Of a stretch of DNA of 64,000 nucleotides, positions 25,481 to 35,169 are shown one piece after another. Source of the DNA: JAZSNA01 sp045536135 (GTDB lineage Bacteria; Pseudomonadota; Alphaproteobacteria; CAAHEQ01; UBA3637); the NCBI GenBank assembly GCA_045536135.1, contig JAZSNA010000003.1:47158-111157 (forward strand), given 5' to 3'. Both the position numbers and the translations under genes were made by a program. Numbering within the stretch: the stretch's first letter is position 1; each line of letters opens with the position of its first letter. The notes under the pieces were generated by a model. That model ran no database searches, was not told the DNA's origin, and worked only from the letters and a program-made list of their open reading frames with translations.

Positions 25481-25770
25481 GATACCTCCGCACGCCACAC
25501 AAGTCGGTGTTGTTCTCGTCTTGGGTCGGACATAACCCGATATGTCGCACCGCCACATTCAAATGTGTCGCCAACAGCCAAATCAGGTGCATCAGAAACC
25601 CTTACTCTGATTAAAGTTGTGGGAGAAATGGTATTCGCAAAACCAACTTCTCCCATTTCATCAGGTGCAAAGACTAAGATCGGAACGGTCTTACCGTTAT
25701 ACTCCGCCGGTTGCCCCAGTCTCAGGAACAGACTGTCCACCGCTTTGTTTATCATCGGGTTTATTGTCAT
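25471..25770 (-). CDS. Head-tail joining protein (gpFII-like)
   Basis: This 99-residue small beta-rich protein has FLRLGQPAEYNGKTVPI near the start and FECGGATYRVMSDPRRE near the end, as in head-tail attachment proteins of lambda type. It lies between the capsid cluster and the DUF6441 gene, overlapping the latter by 10 bases. Confidence 0.7.
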   Translation of the reverse strand: MTINPMINKAVDSLFLRLGQPAEYNGKTVPILVFAPDEMGEVGFANTISPTTLIRVRVSDAPDLAVGDTFECGGATYRVMSDPRREQHRLVWRAEVSCD

Positions 25771-25975
25771 TGTTTGCTCCTTGCTTTTCTTCAGGTTTTA
25801 CTTGAGGTTTTTGGGGTAGCGTTTGAGGTGCCGGAGCCTTTTTAACTCTTTCGGCAAACCCCAAAGAGATCAAACGTTTTGCTTCCTCATCAGAAACTTC
25901 ACACTCTTGCCCAGGAGCGAACTCCTGAGCTTTTCCAACCACAAGCGTAATTAACGCCTTTACTTTTACTGCCAT
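25697..25975 (-). CDS. Small head-region protein
   Basis: This 92-residue protein begins VKVKALITLVVGKAQEFAPG, followed by DEEAKRLISLGFAERV. That motif is common in short phage proteins next to the major capsid gene. The C-terminal half is a Pro/Gln/Lys-rich disordered tail. It overlaps the next gene by 74 bases. The function is unknown. Confidence 0.6.
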   Translation of the reverse strand: MAVKVKALITLVVGKAQEFAPGQECEVSDEEAKRLISLGFAERVKKAPAPQTLPQKPQVKPEEKQGANNDNKPDDKQSGGQSVPETGATGGV

Positions 25976-25984
25976 GAAAACCTC

Positions 25985-27013
25985 CTAGCCAATGGTTGCA
26001 CACAATACCGCATTCGGACGGTATGGAACGACTAATGGTGCTGACTGCAACAATAACCAACGAACGGAAGGATCTTCTTCCAACCAAGACTTGGTAAAGT
26101 AACGAGTAGCTGTCCAGTTTGCTTTTTCGTCGTGGATTGCACCATAGCAACGTGTTCCGTCTAAGCCATCACGAGAACCGAGGATGACAGTTTTTGAAGG
26201 CAATAAGTTTGTGGTTTGACCGGCATCATTGATATAACTGTCATTATAAACATAGATATCAAAGTCACCGATAGTCCCAACATAACGAGCCTTGCTGTCT
26301 TTACCACGAGTAATCGGGTCAGCATTTAAGGTGTTGTTGGTGCCTCTGCGGTAATCCAAATACTTTTCAACCGTTGAATTTGAACGGAAGATTTTCCAAG
26401 CATCAGGATCCATAACCACTGTTTTTGCAACCACACCGGCCTTGTTTTGAATTTCAGATGCCCAGTCCTCAAGGTTATCAAGAGGTTTAACACCAGATGT
26501 GGCCCATGTGTTGGAACCAACCAAGGCCTTAGTCAAACTGGCATCACGCCCAAATGAAACTGTCGTGGACGGATAACCATCGCCCGAAACAATAGTTTGT
26601 CCGGTTCTTAAGATTTCAGCGGCCATGACTTCTTCACGACGAGTGAGGTTTTCCAACTGGTCCTGTAAAGTTGTGGCCAAAGCTCTTTCATAACGTTGAG
26701 CATTTGATAAGTTGCCACCGATAACTTCGCCGGCCAAACGCTTGAATGGAATGTTTGCATCAAAACGGCGTTTGTCTTTAACATAGGCCGGTTTGAATGA
26801 TTTGGTTGTGTAACCTTTATTGTCGACCACTTTACCAGGAAGCAAAGGAGACACAAACGGCGTGATGCGAGGTTTACTGTCTGTCACATCAAAGTAGATT
26901 TCCTCTTTTTCAGAGGTTTGGACATTCGGGAAGAATGTATCCAATAAGAAAGATGAAGGGGTTGGTAAGTTTTCAACGACCTTCGATAAAACATGAGTAG
27001 AAAAAATATCCAT
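25985..27013 (-). CDS. Major capsid protein (lambda gpE family)
   Basis: This 342-residue protein has the HK97 fold family signature of gpE-type capsids: PSSFLLDTFFP near the start, EIYFDV, then FVSPLLPGKV and the E-loop region, and a late RCYGAIHDEKANW. The length equals that of lambda gpE. It lies directly after the gpD-like decoration gene. Confidence 0.92.
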   Translation of the reverse strand: MDIFSTHVLSKVVENLPTPSSFLLDTFFPNVQTSEKEEIYFDVTDSKPRITPFVSPLLPGKVVDNKGYTTKSFKPAYVKDKRRFDANIPFKRLAGEVIGGNLSNAQRYERALATTLQDQLENLTRREEVMAAEILRTGQTIVSGDGYPSTTVSFGRDASLTKALVGSNTWATSGVKPLDNLEDWASEIQNKAGVVAKTVVMDPDAWKIFRSNSTVEKYLDYRRGTNNTLNADPITRGKDSKARYVGTIGDFDIYVYNDSYINDAGQTTNLLPSKTVILGSRDGLDGTRCYGAIHDEKANWTATRYFTKSWLEEDPSVRWLLLQSAPLVVPYRPNAVLCATIG

Positions 27014-27015
27014 GG

Positions 27016-27354
27016 TTAAGCTCCTTGGTTAGTTTTTACAAAAATGCTTTTATCTCTGAGCTTATCTGTCAGAGTTGCCACATCAACAGAGGCTTTCAAA
27101 GCTGATGCGTTAAATTCGCCGGTTAAATAAATAACAGCTTGTTTATCTTCACTTGATGCATCAACAGTTTCAGCTAAAACAGCCTCAGGGTTATCAGAGC
27201 AGATGGTGTATTTACCGTCTGATTTGCTTAAGATTGTGCCTTTTTCATAGGAACCACCTGTAATGGTTGCTAAGATGCCAACCCTTGGAAATTCGCCTGC
27301 GAGTAAGTTATCGGCCGTTGAAGTTCCTAAATCCTTAAATCCTTGTACAGTCAT
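27016..27354 (-). CDS. Head decoration protein (gpD family)
   Basis: This 112-residue protein starts TVQGFKDLGTSTADNLLAGEFP, with YEKGTILSKSDGKY and ETVDASSEDKQAVIYLTGEFN, the usual gpD pattern. It trims expanded capsids. Its ATG overlaps the stop of the protease gene by one base. Confidence 0.88.
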   Translation of the reverse strand: MTVQGFKDLGTSTADNLLAGEFPRVGILATITGGSYEKGTILSKSDGKYTICSDNPEAVLAETVDASSEDKQAVIYLTGEFNASALKASVDVATLTDKLRDKSIFVKTNQGA

Positions 27355-28466
27355 TATTTGCCCTCCATAGTATATGATGCAATACGAGCAGCGACCATAT
27401 CCGGTGTTTCTTCCTGTTCTTCAACAGAAGGCGAAATGTTCGGATTTGGCACGCTTGCCATGGCTTTTTCAAAGTCAGTTGATTTTTGGGCTGTCGGAAT
27501 GGTTCCTAACACCGCCAAAATGTCAGAAGCTGACATATCTGTTTTTGCGAGTAACATCTGAGCCGTTTCTTCTTTGCCTTTTACAAGCTCGGAAGCAAAC
27601 ACTTGGCTCATGCGTTCACGCTCGGCCATCTTAATATCCTCGGCCGAAAAGGTGGGTTTTTGTTCATTCATGAATGATTTCTCCATTGGGTTAAGGTCTG
27701 ACACCAATTCCTCAAATGAGGACAAGCCGTCCGCCAGACCGATACTGACGGCTTTTTGCCCAACAAACACATCTCCACCACCGAAGTTTTCAATAACTTC
27801 CTTCGGGGAGATATCTCTGTTAAGTGCAACTTTATTGATAAAAACATCAGCCAACGCATCAACGTGTTCTTGAATTTTGGCTTTACCTTCTTCGGTTTCC
27901 ACGTTCGGACGTTTATTTGGACTTTGCGATGAAACAATCTCTATGGTTTTATTTTCATCGTCCTTTTCAAAAATGGAAACGACACCGATTGAGCCGATGA
28001 CCGCCGTATCGGTTGCATAAATCTTGTCACAGGCTGAGGCGATCCAGTAAGCACCAGAGCAACAATAACCGGATGCATAAGCAATAATTGGCTTTGTGCC
28101 ACGAGCCTTATAAATCATATCGGCAACTTCCGAACAGCCGTTCACTTCGCCACCCGGACTGTCAACATCAAGCAAAATAGCCTGAACAGTTGGGTCTTTG
28201 AGTGCTTTATTAAAATCTTGAGCAAAAAGCTCATAAGAGGTGGCACCGCAAATGCGAGTGAAAAGGTTCGCATACCTGAATAATGGCCCGGTTACCCTGA
28301 TAACAGCAACGCCGTCTCTTATTGAAACGGCGTTTGTGTTTTTCATCTCTTTACCTAATTGACTGGCGACTGCTTCAGGGCTTTTGTTGTTCTGCCTCGC
28401 TATCGTCATCATCGTCTGCAACATCTCGGGCGTTATTGCCCAAACTGTCTTGTTTAATAGTTTCAT
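27354..28466 (-). CDS. S49-type prohead protease with scaffold-like C-terminus
   Basis: This 370-residue protein has LLDVDSPGGEVNG and ASGYCCSGAYWIASACD, which includes the catalytic Ser of SppA-type S49 peptidases. GSIGVVS and a Lys downstream complete the active site. Residues from about 265 form a helical, charged scaffold-like tail, as in lambda C/Nu3. It starts after AGGAGAAAACC and overlaps the portal gene by 92 bases. Confidence 0.9.
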   Translation of the reverse strand: MKLLNKTVWAITPEMLQTMMTIARQNNKSPEAVASQLGKEMKNTNAVSIRDGVAVIRVTGPLFRYANLFTRICGATSYELFAQDFNKALKDPTVQAILLDVDSPGGEVNGCSEVADMIYKARGTKPIIAYASGYCCSGAYWIASACDKIYATDTAVIGSIGVVSIFEKDDENKTIEIVSSQSPNKRPNVETEEGKAKIQEHVDALADVFINKVALNRDISPKEVIENFGGGDVFVGQKAVSIGLADGLSSFEELVSDLNPMEKSFMNEQKPTFSAEDIKMAERERMSQVFASELVKGKEETAQMLLAKTDMSASDILAVLGTIPTAQKSTDFEKAMASVPNPNISPSVEEQEETPDMVAARIASYTMEGK

Positions 28467-29883
28467 GGTTTTCTCCTAATGTTAAACCTAATTCGGCAAG
28501 TTTGGCTTTTTCTCTTGCTCTTTGCTCTAAAACTTCTTCCCAGTCTAAGCCTTGACCGGCACATTCAGCCTCTAAGGTTGAAAGTCCTATCTCCATTCGG
28601 ATTTGGCAGGCTTGGGCTTCCTTAACCGGATCAACCCAACCACGACCCGGACCGATCCACTTACATCTTGTGTATGCATAGCGGTTCTCATAAAAGTCAG
28701 GAGCATCAACTAATCCTTTATTAACGACTTCTTCTAGCCATAGTTCATAAACCGGTGTTGCCCAGTAATCGGACAGCCATTGACGGCGACCGTTGAAATA
28801 TCGCCAAGCTTCTAACAAGGCAGAACGGGCGGATGAGTAATTGGTCTTTGAGAAGTCTTTTAACAGCAACTCATACGGAATGTTTAATCCGGTTCCGATG
28901 TGTCGGAGCAAGTTTTCAACGAAAGCACCATATGCCGAGTTCGGGCGAGACGGGGTAAATGGGGCGACCTTATCTCCGGGGAATATCGGAATAATCGAAC
29001 CACCCTCTAACTTGACCTGCCAATCTTTTTTGGCATTCAAGTATTCATCGCTTGAACCACCGAACAGTTCGTTTAAGCCTTCATTATCCATCGGCGTTTC
29101 AATAAATGCGGCAATCATTGCATTCACAATGGCGGCCTGCAGTTCTGACCGCTCATAATGATCGAGCATTTTGAACATCGGCATAATGGCACTTAGGACA
29201 GGCTTTCCACGATTTTGACCAATTCGGCTGATATCGTGAACGTGTAGAACTCGTCTTCGGCCAAAAGGAGTAAAAGCCGAAATACGCTCCCAAGACGCAG
29301 TTCCTGTCCAATAATCGCCCGGATGGTCTTTTTGAATGTGATAGGCAATGGGGGCTCCATACTTATCAATTTCAATACCACCTCGGAGTGTTTTGGTATC
29401 GCTGACATTGTTGGGGTTTGATAATCTGTCAGGCTCTACCAACTGTATGGCCGTTGAAAAAGGTCTGTCTTTCAACCATAACGGCAAAGCCAAAGCCTCG
29501 CCATTGATAAGGCAGGACTTGAAAACTTGTGTCGTTAGGCCATGAAAGTTTAACTTCTTGGCGGCATCGCAGTTAAATGTTTCAGCCCATGAACGCCAAA
29601 GACCTTCCACCTTTGCTTGCCATTCTTCTTCCCATTCTTTGGTTTTACCTAATGCTTTATAATCCGGCTTGACCGACAAACGAAACCCTGTACCGACAAT
29701 GTTATCGGATAAGGTTTGCATGGCACCCGAAGCCACACCATGGTTACGGGCCAAATCCCTTGAACGGGCAACAATTGTATTTAATTCCGGTAATAGGTCG
29801 CTGTCCGCCGACCCACGTCCGGGGAGCCAAGAAGCAATCTCTCTTAAAGAGTGCGAGGCTGATTTATGTGATGTGTCTGTCAT
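28375..29883 (-). CDS. Portal protein (lambda family)
   Basis: This 502-residue protein has LARNHGVASGAMQTLSDNIVG, GLTTQVFKSCLINGEAL and HVHDISRIGQNRGKPVLS, the conserved core of lambda-type portals. The length fits gpB. It forms the dodecameric DNA channel. It overlaps the gpW gene by one base and the protease gene by 92 bases. Confidence 0.93.
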   Translation of the reverse strand: MTDTSHKSASHSLREIASWLPGRGSADSDLLPELNTIVARSRDLARNHGVASGAMQTLSDNIVGTGFRLSVKPDYKALGKTKEWEEEWQAKVEGLWRSWAETFNCDAAKKLNFHGLTTQVFKSCLINGEALALPLWLKDRPFSTAIQLVEPDRLSNPNNVSDTKTLRGGIEIDKYGAPIAYHIQKDHPGDYWTGTASWERISAFTPFGRRRVLHVHDISRIGQNRGKPVLSAIMPMFKMLDHYERSELQAAIVNAMIAAFIETPMDNEGLNELFGGSSDEYLNAKKDWQVKLEGGSIIPIFPGDKVAPFTPSRPNSAYGAFVENLLRHIGTGLNIPYELLLKDFSKTNYSSARSALLEAWRYFNGRRQWLSDYWATPVYELWLEEVVNKGLVDAPDFYENRYAYTRCKWIGPGRGWVDPVKEAQACQIRMEIGLSTLEAECAGQGLDWEEVLEQRAREKAKLAELGLTLGENHETIKQDSLGNNARDVADDDDDSEAEQQKP

Positions 29884-30122
29884 TAGAATGCCACCTTTAT
29901 CATACGTCTGCGAGAGGTTGTCGTTTTACCTTCGGCCACCGCAATTTGAGATTTTAGACTTGAGATATAACTTTCCAAAGCCGCTCGTGAGGTTTGGTTG
30001 TAGGTCACCGAACCGAAATTGCCGACATTGACCGAAACTTCCTTGGCTCCGATGAGCAGTTTATGGTAGGCTTCTTCTGCCTCAGCCAATCGTGTTTTGA
30101 GTAATTCTTTATCTATAACCAT
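29883..30122 (-). CDS. gpW-like head-tail joining protein
   Basis: This 79-residue protein has LKTRLAEAEEAYHKLLIGA, a central VTYNQTSRAALESYI and a helix, matching gpW. The position between large terminase and portal is that of lambda W. It overlaps the terminase gene by 10 bases. Confidence 0.85.
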   Translation of the reverse strand: MVIDKELLKTRLAEAEEAYHKLLIGAKEVSVNVGNFGSVTYNQTSRAALESYISSLKSQIAVAEGKTTTSRRRMIKVAF

Positions 30123-32056
30123 GGATTATCCACCTTTGTTGGTTGCATTTGAATAAATCGTTTTTTCTTTTGAACCGGAACAGCCGAGCTTTTGGCCGGA
30201 ATAACGGCTTCTAACTCTTGCCATGCCTTTTCACTTAATCGGTCTAGGCCATAAATTGCAGCTCCGGCACGAGCATAAACTCGGCAGTCCAACGCTTCGT
30301 TTCGTCTTGCCGGATCCTTTTCCCATATGGGTTTTGGATAGCCATTGCTGATTTTCACGACCTGACGTTCAGCGGTCAGCTGTTTGAAGTATTCCTCCGA
30401 GTATTGGGGGAAATGGCATCGTCCGAAATCCGTTGCATTTTCACCAATGCGTTCCATCTTCAACCACCGGTAAAGTTCGGTCTTAACAACCGGACCCGAT
30501 ACGTTCCAAACCTTCAGGCCTTTCTTTTTCGTGTCGGCCTTAGAGGTTGACAAGAGCATTGCGGTGTCTCGGCTTTGACCTTTAATCGCCACAACTGTAT
30601 GAGGCTGACTGGCTCTTGCACCGGAACCACCCCAAACAGCTTGGTTAAAGTTTTTGACGAAGTTATAAACGTCTTGGGTTGCATAACCGGAGTCAACGCA
30701 CATCACCCGAATGGGCATCGTGATACCGCTTTCGTGTGGGTAGTCCTTATGAAGCACATTTTGTAATTGCCGCCATACGTCAGGTTTTGCCGTATCGCCG
30801 TCAAGAACAAAATACTCCACCGACCAACTTTGCTTTTGTCGTCCCCAAGCCACAACCTCGCATTCGATACGGTCTTTTTGAATATCCACACCGGCGGTCA
30901 GGAATAGGCCACCGCTTGGAACCGTTCCAATCGGGTATGTTTCCCTTGTTTCATACAGGCGTTGCCATTCAGGTGCATCACTTTCTTGTTCAAAGGTTTC
31001 ACCCAAGATGGTGTTTTGAAAACCTTGTATTAAACTCGGGTTTTTCTTGGTCTTTTCGTAGATGTCCACACATTCTTTCCACGACAACCACCCAACCGGA
31101 GAGTAAAGCGATGACAAGTGAAATCCTGCCGTTATACCATCGCTTTGGGCAGTTGCCTGCCAATGGCCATTTGCCAGCATCTGCGTTTTATAATGCTCGC
31201 CGATGAGTTTATTACAATGTTCGCACTCATAATAAACATTATCGCCTTCAGCTCGTATCTGTGACCATTCCAACTTTTGAAATCCGCCACAATAAGGGCA
31301 AGGCACGACATAGTATCGTTTATCGGAGTTTTCAAACTCACGCTCTATATTTGATAAACCCTTGATGGTTGGGGTTGATACCAAGAATATCTTTTTGCGT
31401 TTGTTAAAAGTTGCGGTTCTTCGCTCGGCCAAAAGAATTGGATCACCTTCGCCGTCAATGTCCTGAGGGTAGCCGTCCACTTCGTCCATAAACAGGTAAC
31501 GAGCCGGCATGGAACGAAGTCCAACGGCCGAGTTTGCACCGGTCATCACAAGTACGCCGCCTTGAAAGTCTTTTGACAGCATTGTGTTGCCTTTATCCCG
31601 AGAGCGAGGTGAACTGACCAGATTTTTTAACGCCGGACAGTCCTCGATCAACGGGTCAATACGTTGACGAGAGTTACGCTTGGCCATTTCCACAGTTGGC
31701 GACACCGCCATTATTGGACCGGGAGCCTTGTGCATGATATATCCGATCCAGTTATTGCCGCATTCGGTTCCGCCGATTTGGGCTCCTTTCATAAAGACAA
31801 CTTTCTGTATCGGGCTCTTGGGCGATAAACAGTCCATAATCTCTCTTAAATAAGGCGTTCTTGATGTTCGCCAACGTCCGGGTTCGGATGCCGATTTACT
31901 GGACAGGACACGATATTCATCGGCCCAGTCTGACACCGACATATATGAATCCGGTTCAACACCACGAAAAAACTCGCCTTCAATATAATCTGCCGCATCA
32001 AAGTTCTCGGTCGATAACGTCCTTGCTTTCTGATAAGAGTTTTCGGATATATTCAT
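30113..32056 (-). CDS. Terminase large subunit (gpA family)
   Basis: This 647-residue protein has a Walker A-like VVFMKGAQIGGTE, Walker B YLFMDEVDGYP, a zinc knuckle (CPYC and CEHC), and nuclease-domain acidic motifs (FLTAGVDIQKDRIE and MCVDSGYAT). It packages DNA by cutting at cos sites. It overlaps the small subunit gene by 59 bases. Confidence 0.94.
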   Translation of the reverse strand: MNISENSYQKARTLSTENFDAADYIEGEFFRGVEPDSYMSVSDWADEYRVLSSKSASEPGRWRTSRTPYLREIMDCLSPKSPIQKVVFMKGAQIGGTECGNNWIGYIMHKAPGPIMAVSPTVEMAKRNSRQRIDPLIEDCPALKNLVSSPRSRDKGNTMLSKDFQGGVLVMTGANSAVGLRSMPARYLFMDEVDGYPQDIDGEGDPILLAERRTATFNKRKKIFLVSTPTIKGLSNIEREFENSDKRYYVVPCPYCGGFQKLEWSQIRAEGDNVYYECEHCNKLIGEHYKTQMLANGHWQATAQSDGITAGFHLSSLYSPVGWLSWKECVDIYEKTKKNPSLIQGFQNTILGETFEQESDAPEWQRLYETRETYPIGTVPSGGLFLTAGVDIQKDRIECEVVAWGRQKQSWSVEYFVLDGDTAKPDVWRQLQNVLHKDYPHESGITMPIRVMCVDSGYATQDVYNFVKNFNQAVWGGSGARASQPHTVVAIKGQSRDTAMLLSTSKADTKKKGLKVWNVSGPVVKTELYRWLKMERIGENATDFGRCHFPQYSEEYFKQLTAERQVVKISNGYPKPIWEKDPARRNEALDCRVYARAGAAIYGLDRLSEKAWQELEAVIPAKSSAVPVQKKKRFIQMQPTKVDNPWL

Positions 32057-32513
32057 CTAACACCACCACCGTTTTGTGTTCGTCTGTTTCCAATGCCGCC
32101 GCAATGAGAGCTCCGTACCTTGTTGGAAACGAAACGAACAAATCTCTTAATGATCTGCCTAGGTTGAATGCGTGTAATCCTGCCTTTTTGCGGTCAATTG
32201 TTTCTCCTGTAATCATTTTGAGCTTTGCCTTGGCAAGCATAGCTCGATAATAAATGTCTGCCGTTTTTGCTTGTTGAAAGTTTGACATCCCGTTTTTGGG
32301 CATGCCACCGCCGTCAGATGTTTCAAATAATGGATCAGCTTTTCTGCTTTTGGCTGGGTCAGTGTTCATGAACCATTCCTTATTGGCTTCCTCCACATCA
32401 ATTTTCCCATCAGGCGTTTTATGTATGCGACCGGAGTTAACGGCTGTCTGAACTGCATTAAGTCGAACCCCACGCATTCGGGCATATTCCCGAAGTGAAA
32501 CCTTTTGTCCCAT
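31998..32513 (-). CDS. Terminase small subunit (Nu1-like)
   Basis: This 171-residue protein has an N-terminal winged helix (VSLREYARMRGVRLNAVQTAV) and a helical tail, the arrangement of gpNu1-type small terminases that recognise cos. It is the first gene of the structural operon. Confidence 0.85.
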   Translation of the reverse strand: MGQKVSLREYARMRGVRLNAVQTAVNSGRIHKTPDGKIDVEEANKEWFMNTDPAKSRKADPLFETSDGGGMPKNGMSNFQQAKTADIYYRAMLAKAKLKMITGETIDRKKAGLHAFNLGRSLRDLFVSFPTRYGALIAAALETDEHKTVVVLDEYIRKLLSESKDVIDREL

Positions 32514-32534
32514 TTATTTTCCCTTTTATGCAAC

Positions 32535-32565
32535 AATTAACTGGATATAATTGTAAATCCAAGCA
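32535..32565 (+). promoter_or_regulatory. Shared phage promoter-like element, copy 1
   Basis: ACTGGATATAATT followed by a short variable stretch and CCAAGCA lies 45 bases before the DUF3489 start. The same element, in the same orientation to its gene, occurs at 36286-36316 and 37037-37067. TATAAT inside it could serve as a -10 box. Confidence 0.5.
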
Positions 32566-32609
32566 TTCATTGTGTTGTGTTAAACCTAATCAATGAAAGG
32601 ACTTATAAG

Positions 32610-32969
32610 ATGACAACACAAAAAAACAAAACCAAATCAACAGAAGTTATAACCTTTGAAGACTTGGGCAATAAACTGACCCAAACCCTCAACGACATAA
32701 CATCACCGGATATGGACATTAAAAACACTTCCAAGCAATTCAAAACGGCAATGATGGCCGTCATGCTGACAAAGGAAGAAGGCGTTACCATAAAGGAACT
32801 AGCCGATAAACTCGGTTGGAAAGAAAACTCCGTCCGAGGGGCCATGTCAGTCTTGGCAAGTAAGCAAGTCGGAGCCACACTTACGTCTGAAAAGAAAGAC
32901 GGGGTTCGCAGATACCGACTGATCGCTATCGCACCCGAGGTTGATGAAACTCCCGAAACAATCCAGTAA
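32610..32969 (+). CDS. DUF3489 winged-helix protein
   Basis: This 119-residue protein has KEEGVTIKELADKLGWKENSVRGAMSVLASKQVG, then TSEKKDGVRRYRL, the DUF3489 helix-turn-helix. I start at the ATG at 32610 after GAAAGG. It is the only plus-strand gene in this prophage, opposite the terminase operon. The family often co-occurs with DUF2924 and serine recombinases in alphaproteobacterial elements, as here. It probably binds DNA. Confidence 0.82.
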   Translation: MTTQKNKTKSTEVITFEDLGNKLTQTLNDITSPDMDIKNTSKQFKTAMMAVMLTKEEGVTIKELADKLGWKENSVRGAMSVLASKQVGATLTSEKKDGVRRYRLIAIAPEVDETPETIQ

Positions 32970-32972
32970 CAA

Positions 32973-33005
32973 AAAAGGTGCGGTTAACTGCCGCACCTTT
33001 GTTTT
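32973..33005. terminator. Bidirectional terminator after DUF3489 and the GmrSD-like gene
   Basis: AAAGGTGCGG, a short loop, then CCGCACCTTT is flanked by A on the left and T on the right. It serves both converging genes. Confidence 0.75.
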
Positions 33006-35065
33006 TAACCATCTAATTGTTCATTTAACGCTTGCGATATGATTGATATAACATAATCAATTTTAGTTACATCATCAATATGTATTCCGACTTCTCCTGT
33101 TCCCCATCGTCCTTTGCCTTTATAATCAACGCACATTCCTTCGGGGTCATGTATTTTATCAAAATCAATATTGACATTTATGAATAAAGCATTTTTTTGA
33201 GGAACGATATCAACAAAATTTGTATCAGCTTTATATGCAATATATAACTTTGTATATTCTCTTTTGACCGAGGAATCTAAGTTCATTATTTTTTTATCAA
33301 GCTCATTATATAAACTTAATGTTTCTTCTGAAAAACTGTCGGAATAAATATCAAAAGTGTATTCACTTCTTTTTTTTAATGGTTTTTCTTTATATTGCTG
33401 TAGTACTTCTTCTGATACAGAAGGGAATTTCCAAATTTGAATAGCATTTTTAGATAGAATTTCTGCTCTTTCTTTAATTTTGTCAGCATTCCATTCAGTT
33501 TGATTGCGAATGTAAGAATTTAAACGCAAACCAGTATCAGAAAATCCGCCCTTCATAGTCAATTTATCATTAAACGATCTATCACTCATTTCTGAATTAT
33601 AGGCAGTTAGTGTTAAATTTCCTATGGTGTGGAGATATTGTGTATGAATTGCTTGCCAATCTTTACCAAGAGCTTCCTTCCACCCATTACGTAAATTTTC
33701 ATTTTCAGGCATTACGTGTTCTATTGTAAATGATCCAAGATCAAGTTTTTCCTTGTTGTCGTATCTTTCAAGTTTGCCAAGTATGTATTGACGGATACGC
33801 ATGTGATAAATATCTTTTTCTACAAAGCGTTGAGAAAATTCCTCATTTTTGGGAAACTCTTTATAAGAATCAAGCAAAATGTAATTTGCACATATCGAAT
33901 TTACGTAATCATTTGCATTAATTTTATTCCTCATTACTGCAAACGTTTTATTTAATGAGTTTGTAGGAATTTCACAAATTGCTCGTCTAAACACATAGCT
34001 TTCTGTAAAACGTAATATTTTTATAAAATCTTCTCTTGTTATCTTATCATTGTTGTAATCATTGTAGACATACATAAGGAATGGATATGCAACTTCCATT
34101 CGTAAAAGTCTTATGTCTGCAAAAATTTCATTTAATTCATTATCATTTGTTTCAGAAAAAATAATGTTTGTATAGCATTTAGCGTAATTATAGATATCGT
34201 CACAGTGCTCCATATTTGTTATATTCAGACTTTGATGATATTTCTTAAATTCTTCGTAAACATTACCTTCTTTGGGAATTCTTGAAATTTTCATAGTGAT
34301 GTAGTCTCTGAAAAAACGATCCATTAGTTCCGATTGTTTTTCGTAATTAAATAATTTTTCAGTAGGCATCCACTTTTTGTTATATAAATCTGTTTGTTCT
34401 TGGTTGCTTAATCCCATTAAAATGTAATTTCGGATTAAATCTGATTGAGATAAATCAAGTCCTGTTGAGTTTAAGCTCTCAAAAATAGACTGAGGATTGT
34501 CTGAAGACGGGTCGAGAATAATATTAACAATTTGCAGTTTCGCAATTGCATTTTCTATTTGTTCTTGTGTTAAATCAGAAGAACTAATTTGTCTTGAGAA
34601 AAAGTTATAGGCATCTAATACACGAGAGTTTTTAACATCATCGATTGGAACATTTTCTATTAATTTTATAAGAACGTCTTTATCATTGTATGTTAAAGCA
34701 AGCTTATATTTATCGTTTTCGTTTTCTGTATCATTTTTTAAGAATTTTCTTGTGATACTGCTTTTAATTCCCTGTGAGGTTAAATAATCACGAAGTGCAG
34801 TCAGTAAAATCGTTAATGTGGTTAAACGCTGTTGACCATCAATAACCATGAATTTAGATGTACCAGAGATAGATGCACTTTCAATAACACAAACAATAGA
34901 ACCAATAAAATGGCCTTTTTTATTATGCTTTTCTAGGAAAACAATATCTTCCCACAATTTACTACATTGTTCTTCTTTCCAACTATACATACGTTGATAT
35001 AATGGGACAATAAATTGGGTATCGCCATTGAAAATTTTTAGTACGTTTCCGTCTTCTGCCTTCAT
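33005..35065 (-). CDS. GmrSD-like DUF262/DUF1524 nuclease (defence)
   Basis: This protein has about 686 residues. The N-terminal DUF262 domain has FIVPLYQRMYSW and VIDGQQRLTTLTI, a ParB-like nucleotide-binding site. The DUF1524 HNH-type domain has FTIEHVMPEN, then HTIGNLTLTAYNSEMSDRSF. The last 110 residues resemble DUF5655 (KLYIAYKADTNFVDIVPQK, ending WGTGEVGIHI). Single-chain GmrSD proteins are type IV restriction enzymes against modified phage DNA. I start at the ATG at 35065 (MKAEDGN) after GTGAGGA. The gene is clearly more AT-rich than its phage neighbours, suggesting separate acquisition as a moron. Confidence 0.88.
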   Translation of the reverse strand: MKAEDGNVLKIFNGDTQFIVPLYQRMYSWKEEQCSKLWEDIVFLEKHNKKGHFIGSIVCVIESASISGTSKFMVIDGQQRLTTLTILLTALRDYLTSQGIKSSITRKFLKNDTENENDKYKLALTYNDKDVLIKLIENVPIDDVKNSRVLDAYNFFSRQISSSDLTQEQIENAIAKLQIVNIILDPSSDNPQSIFESLNSTGLDLSQSDLIRNYILMGLSNQEQTDLYNKKWMPTEKLFNYEKQSELMDRFFRDYITMKISRIPKEGNVYEEFKKYHQSLNITNMEHCDDIYNYAKCYTNIIFSETNDNELNEIFADIRLLRMEVAYPFLMYVYNDYNNDKITREDFIKILRFTESYVFRRAICEIPTNSLNKTFAVMRNKINANDYVNSICANYILLDSYKEFPKNEEFSQRFVEKDIYHMRIRQYILGKLERYDNKEKLDLGSFTIEHVMPENENLRNGWKEALGKDWQAIHTQYLHTIGNLTLTAYNSEMSDRSFNDKLTMKGGFSDTGLRLNSYIRNQTEWNADKIKERAEILSKNAIQIWKFPSVSEEVLQQYKEKPLKKRSEYTFDIYSDSFSEETLSLYNELDKKIMNLDSSVKREYTKLYIAYKADTNFVDIVPQKNALFINVNIDFDKIHDPEGMCVDYKGKGRWGTGEVGIHIDDVTKIDYVISIISQALNEQLDG

Positions 35066-35169
35066 GAAAATCCTCACTTTTGATATAAAACTTTTAGTAT
35101 TCTATGAAATGCCAAAATAAAAAGCAACAAAAATTAAGTTTTTTGTTACTTCAATGCCACAATTTGACA

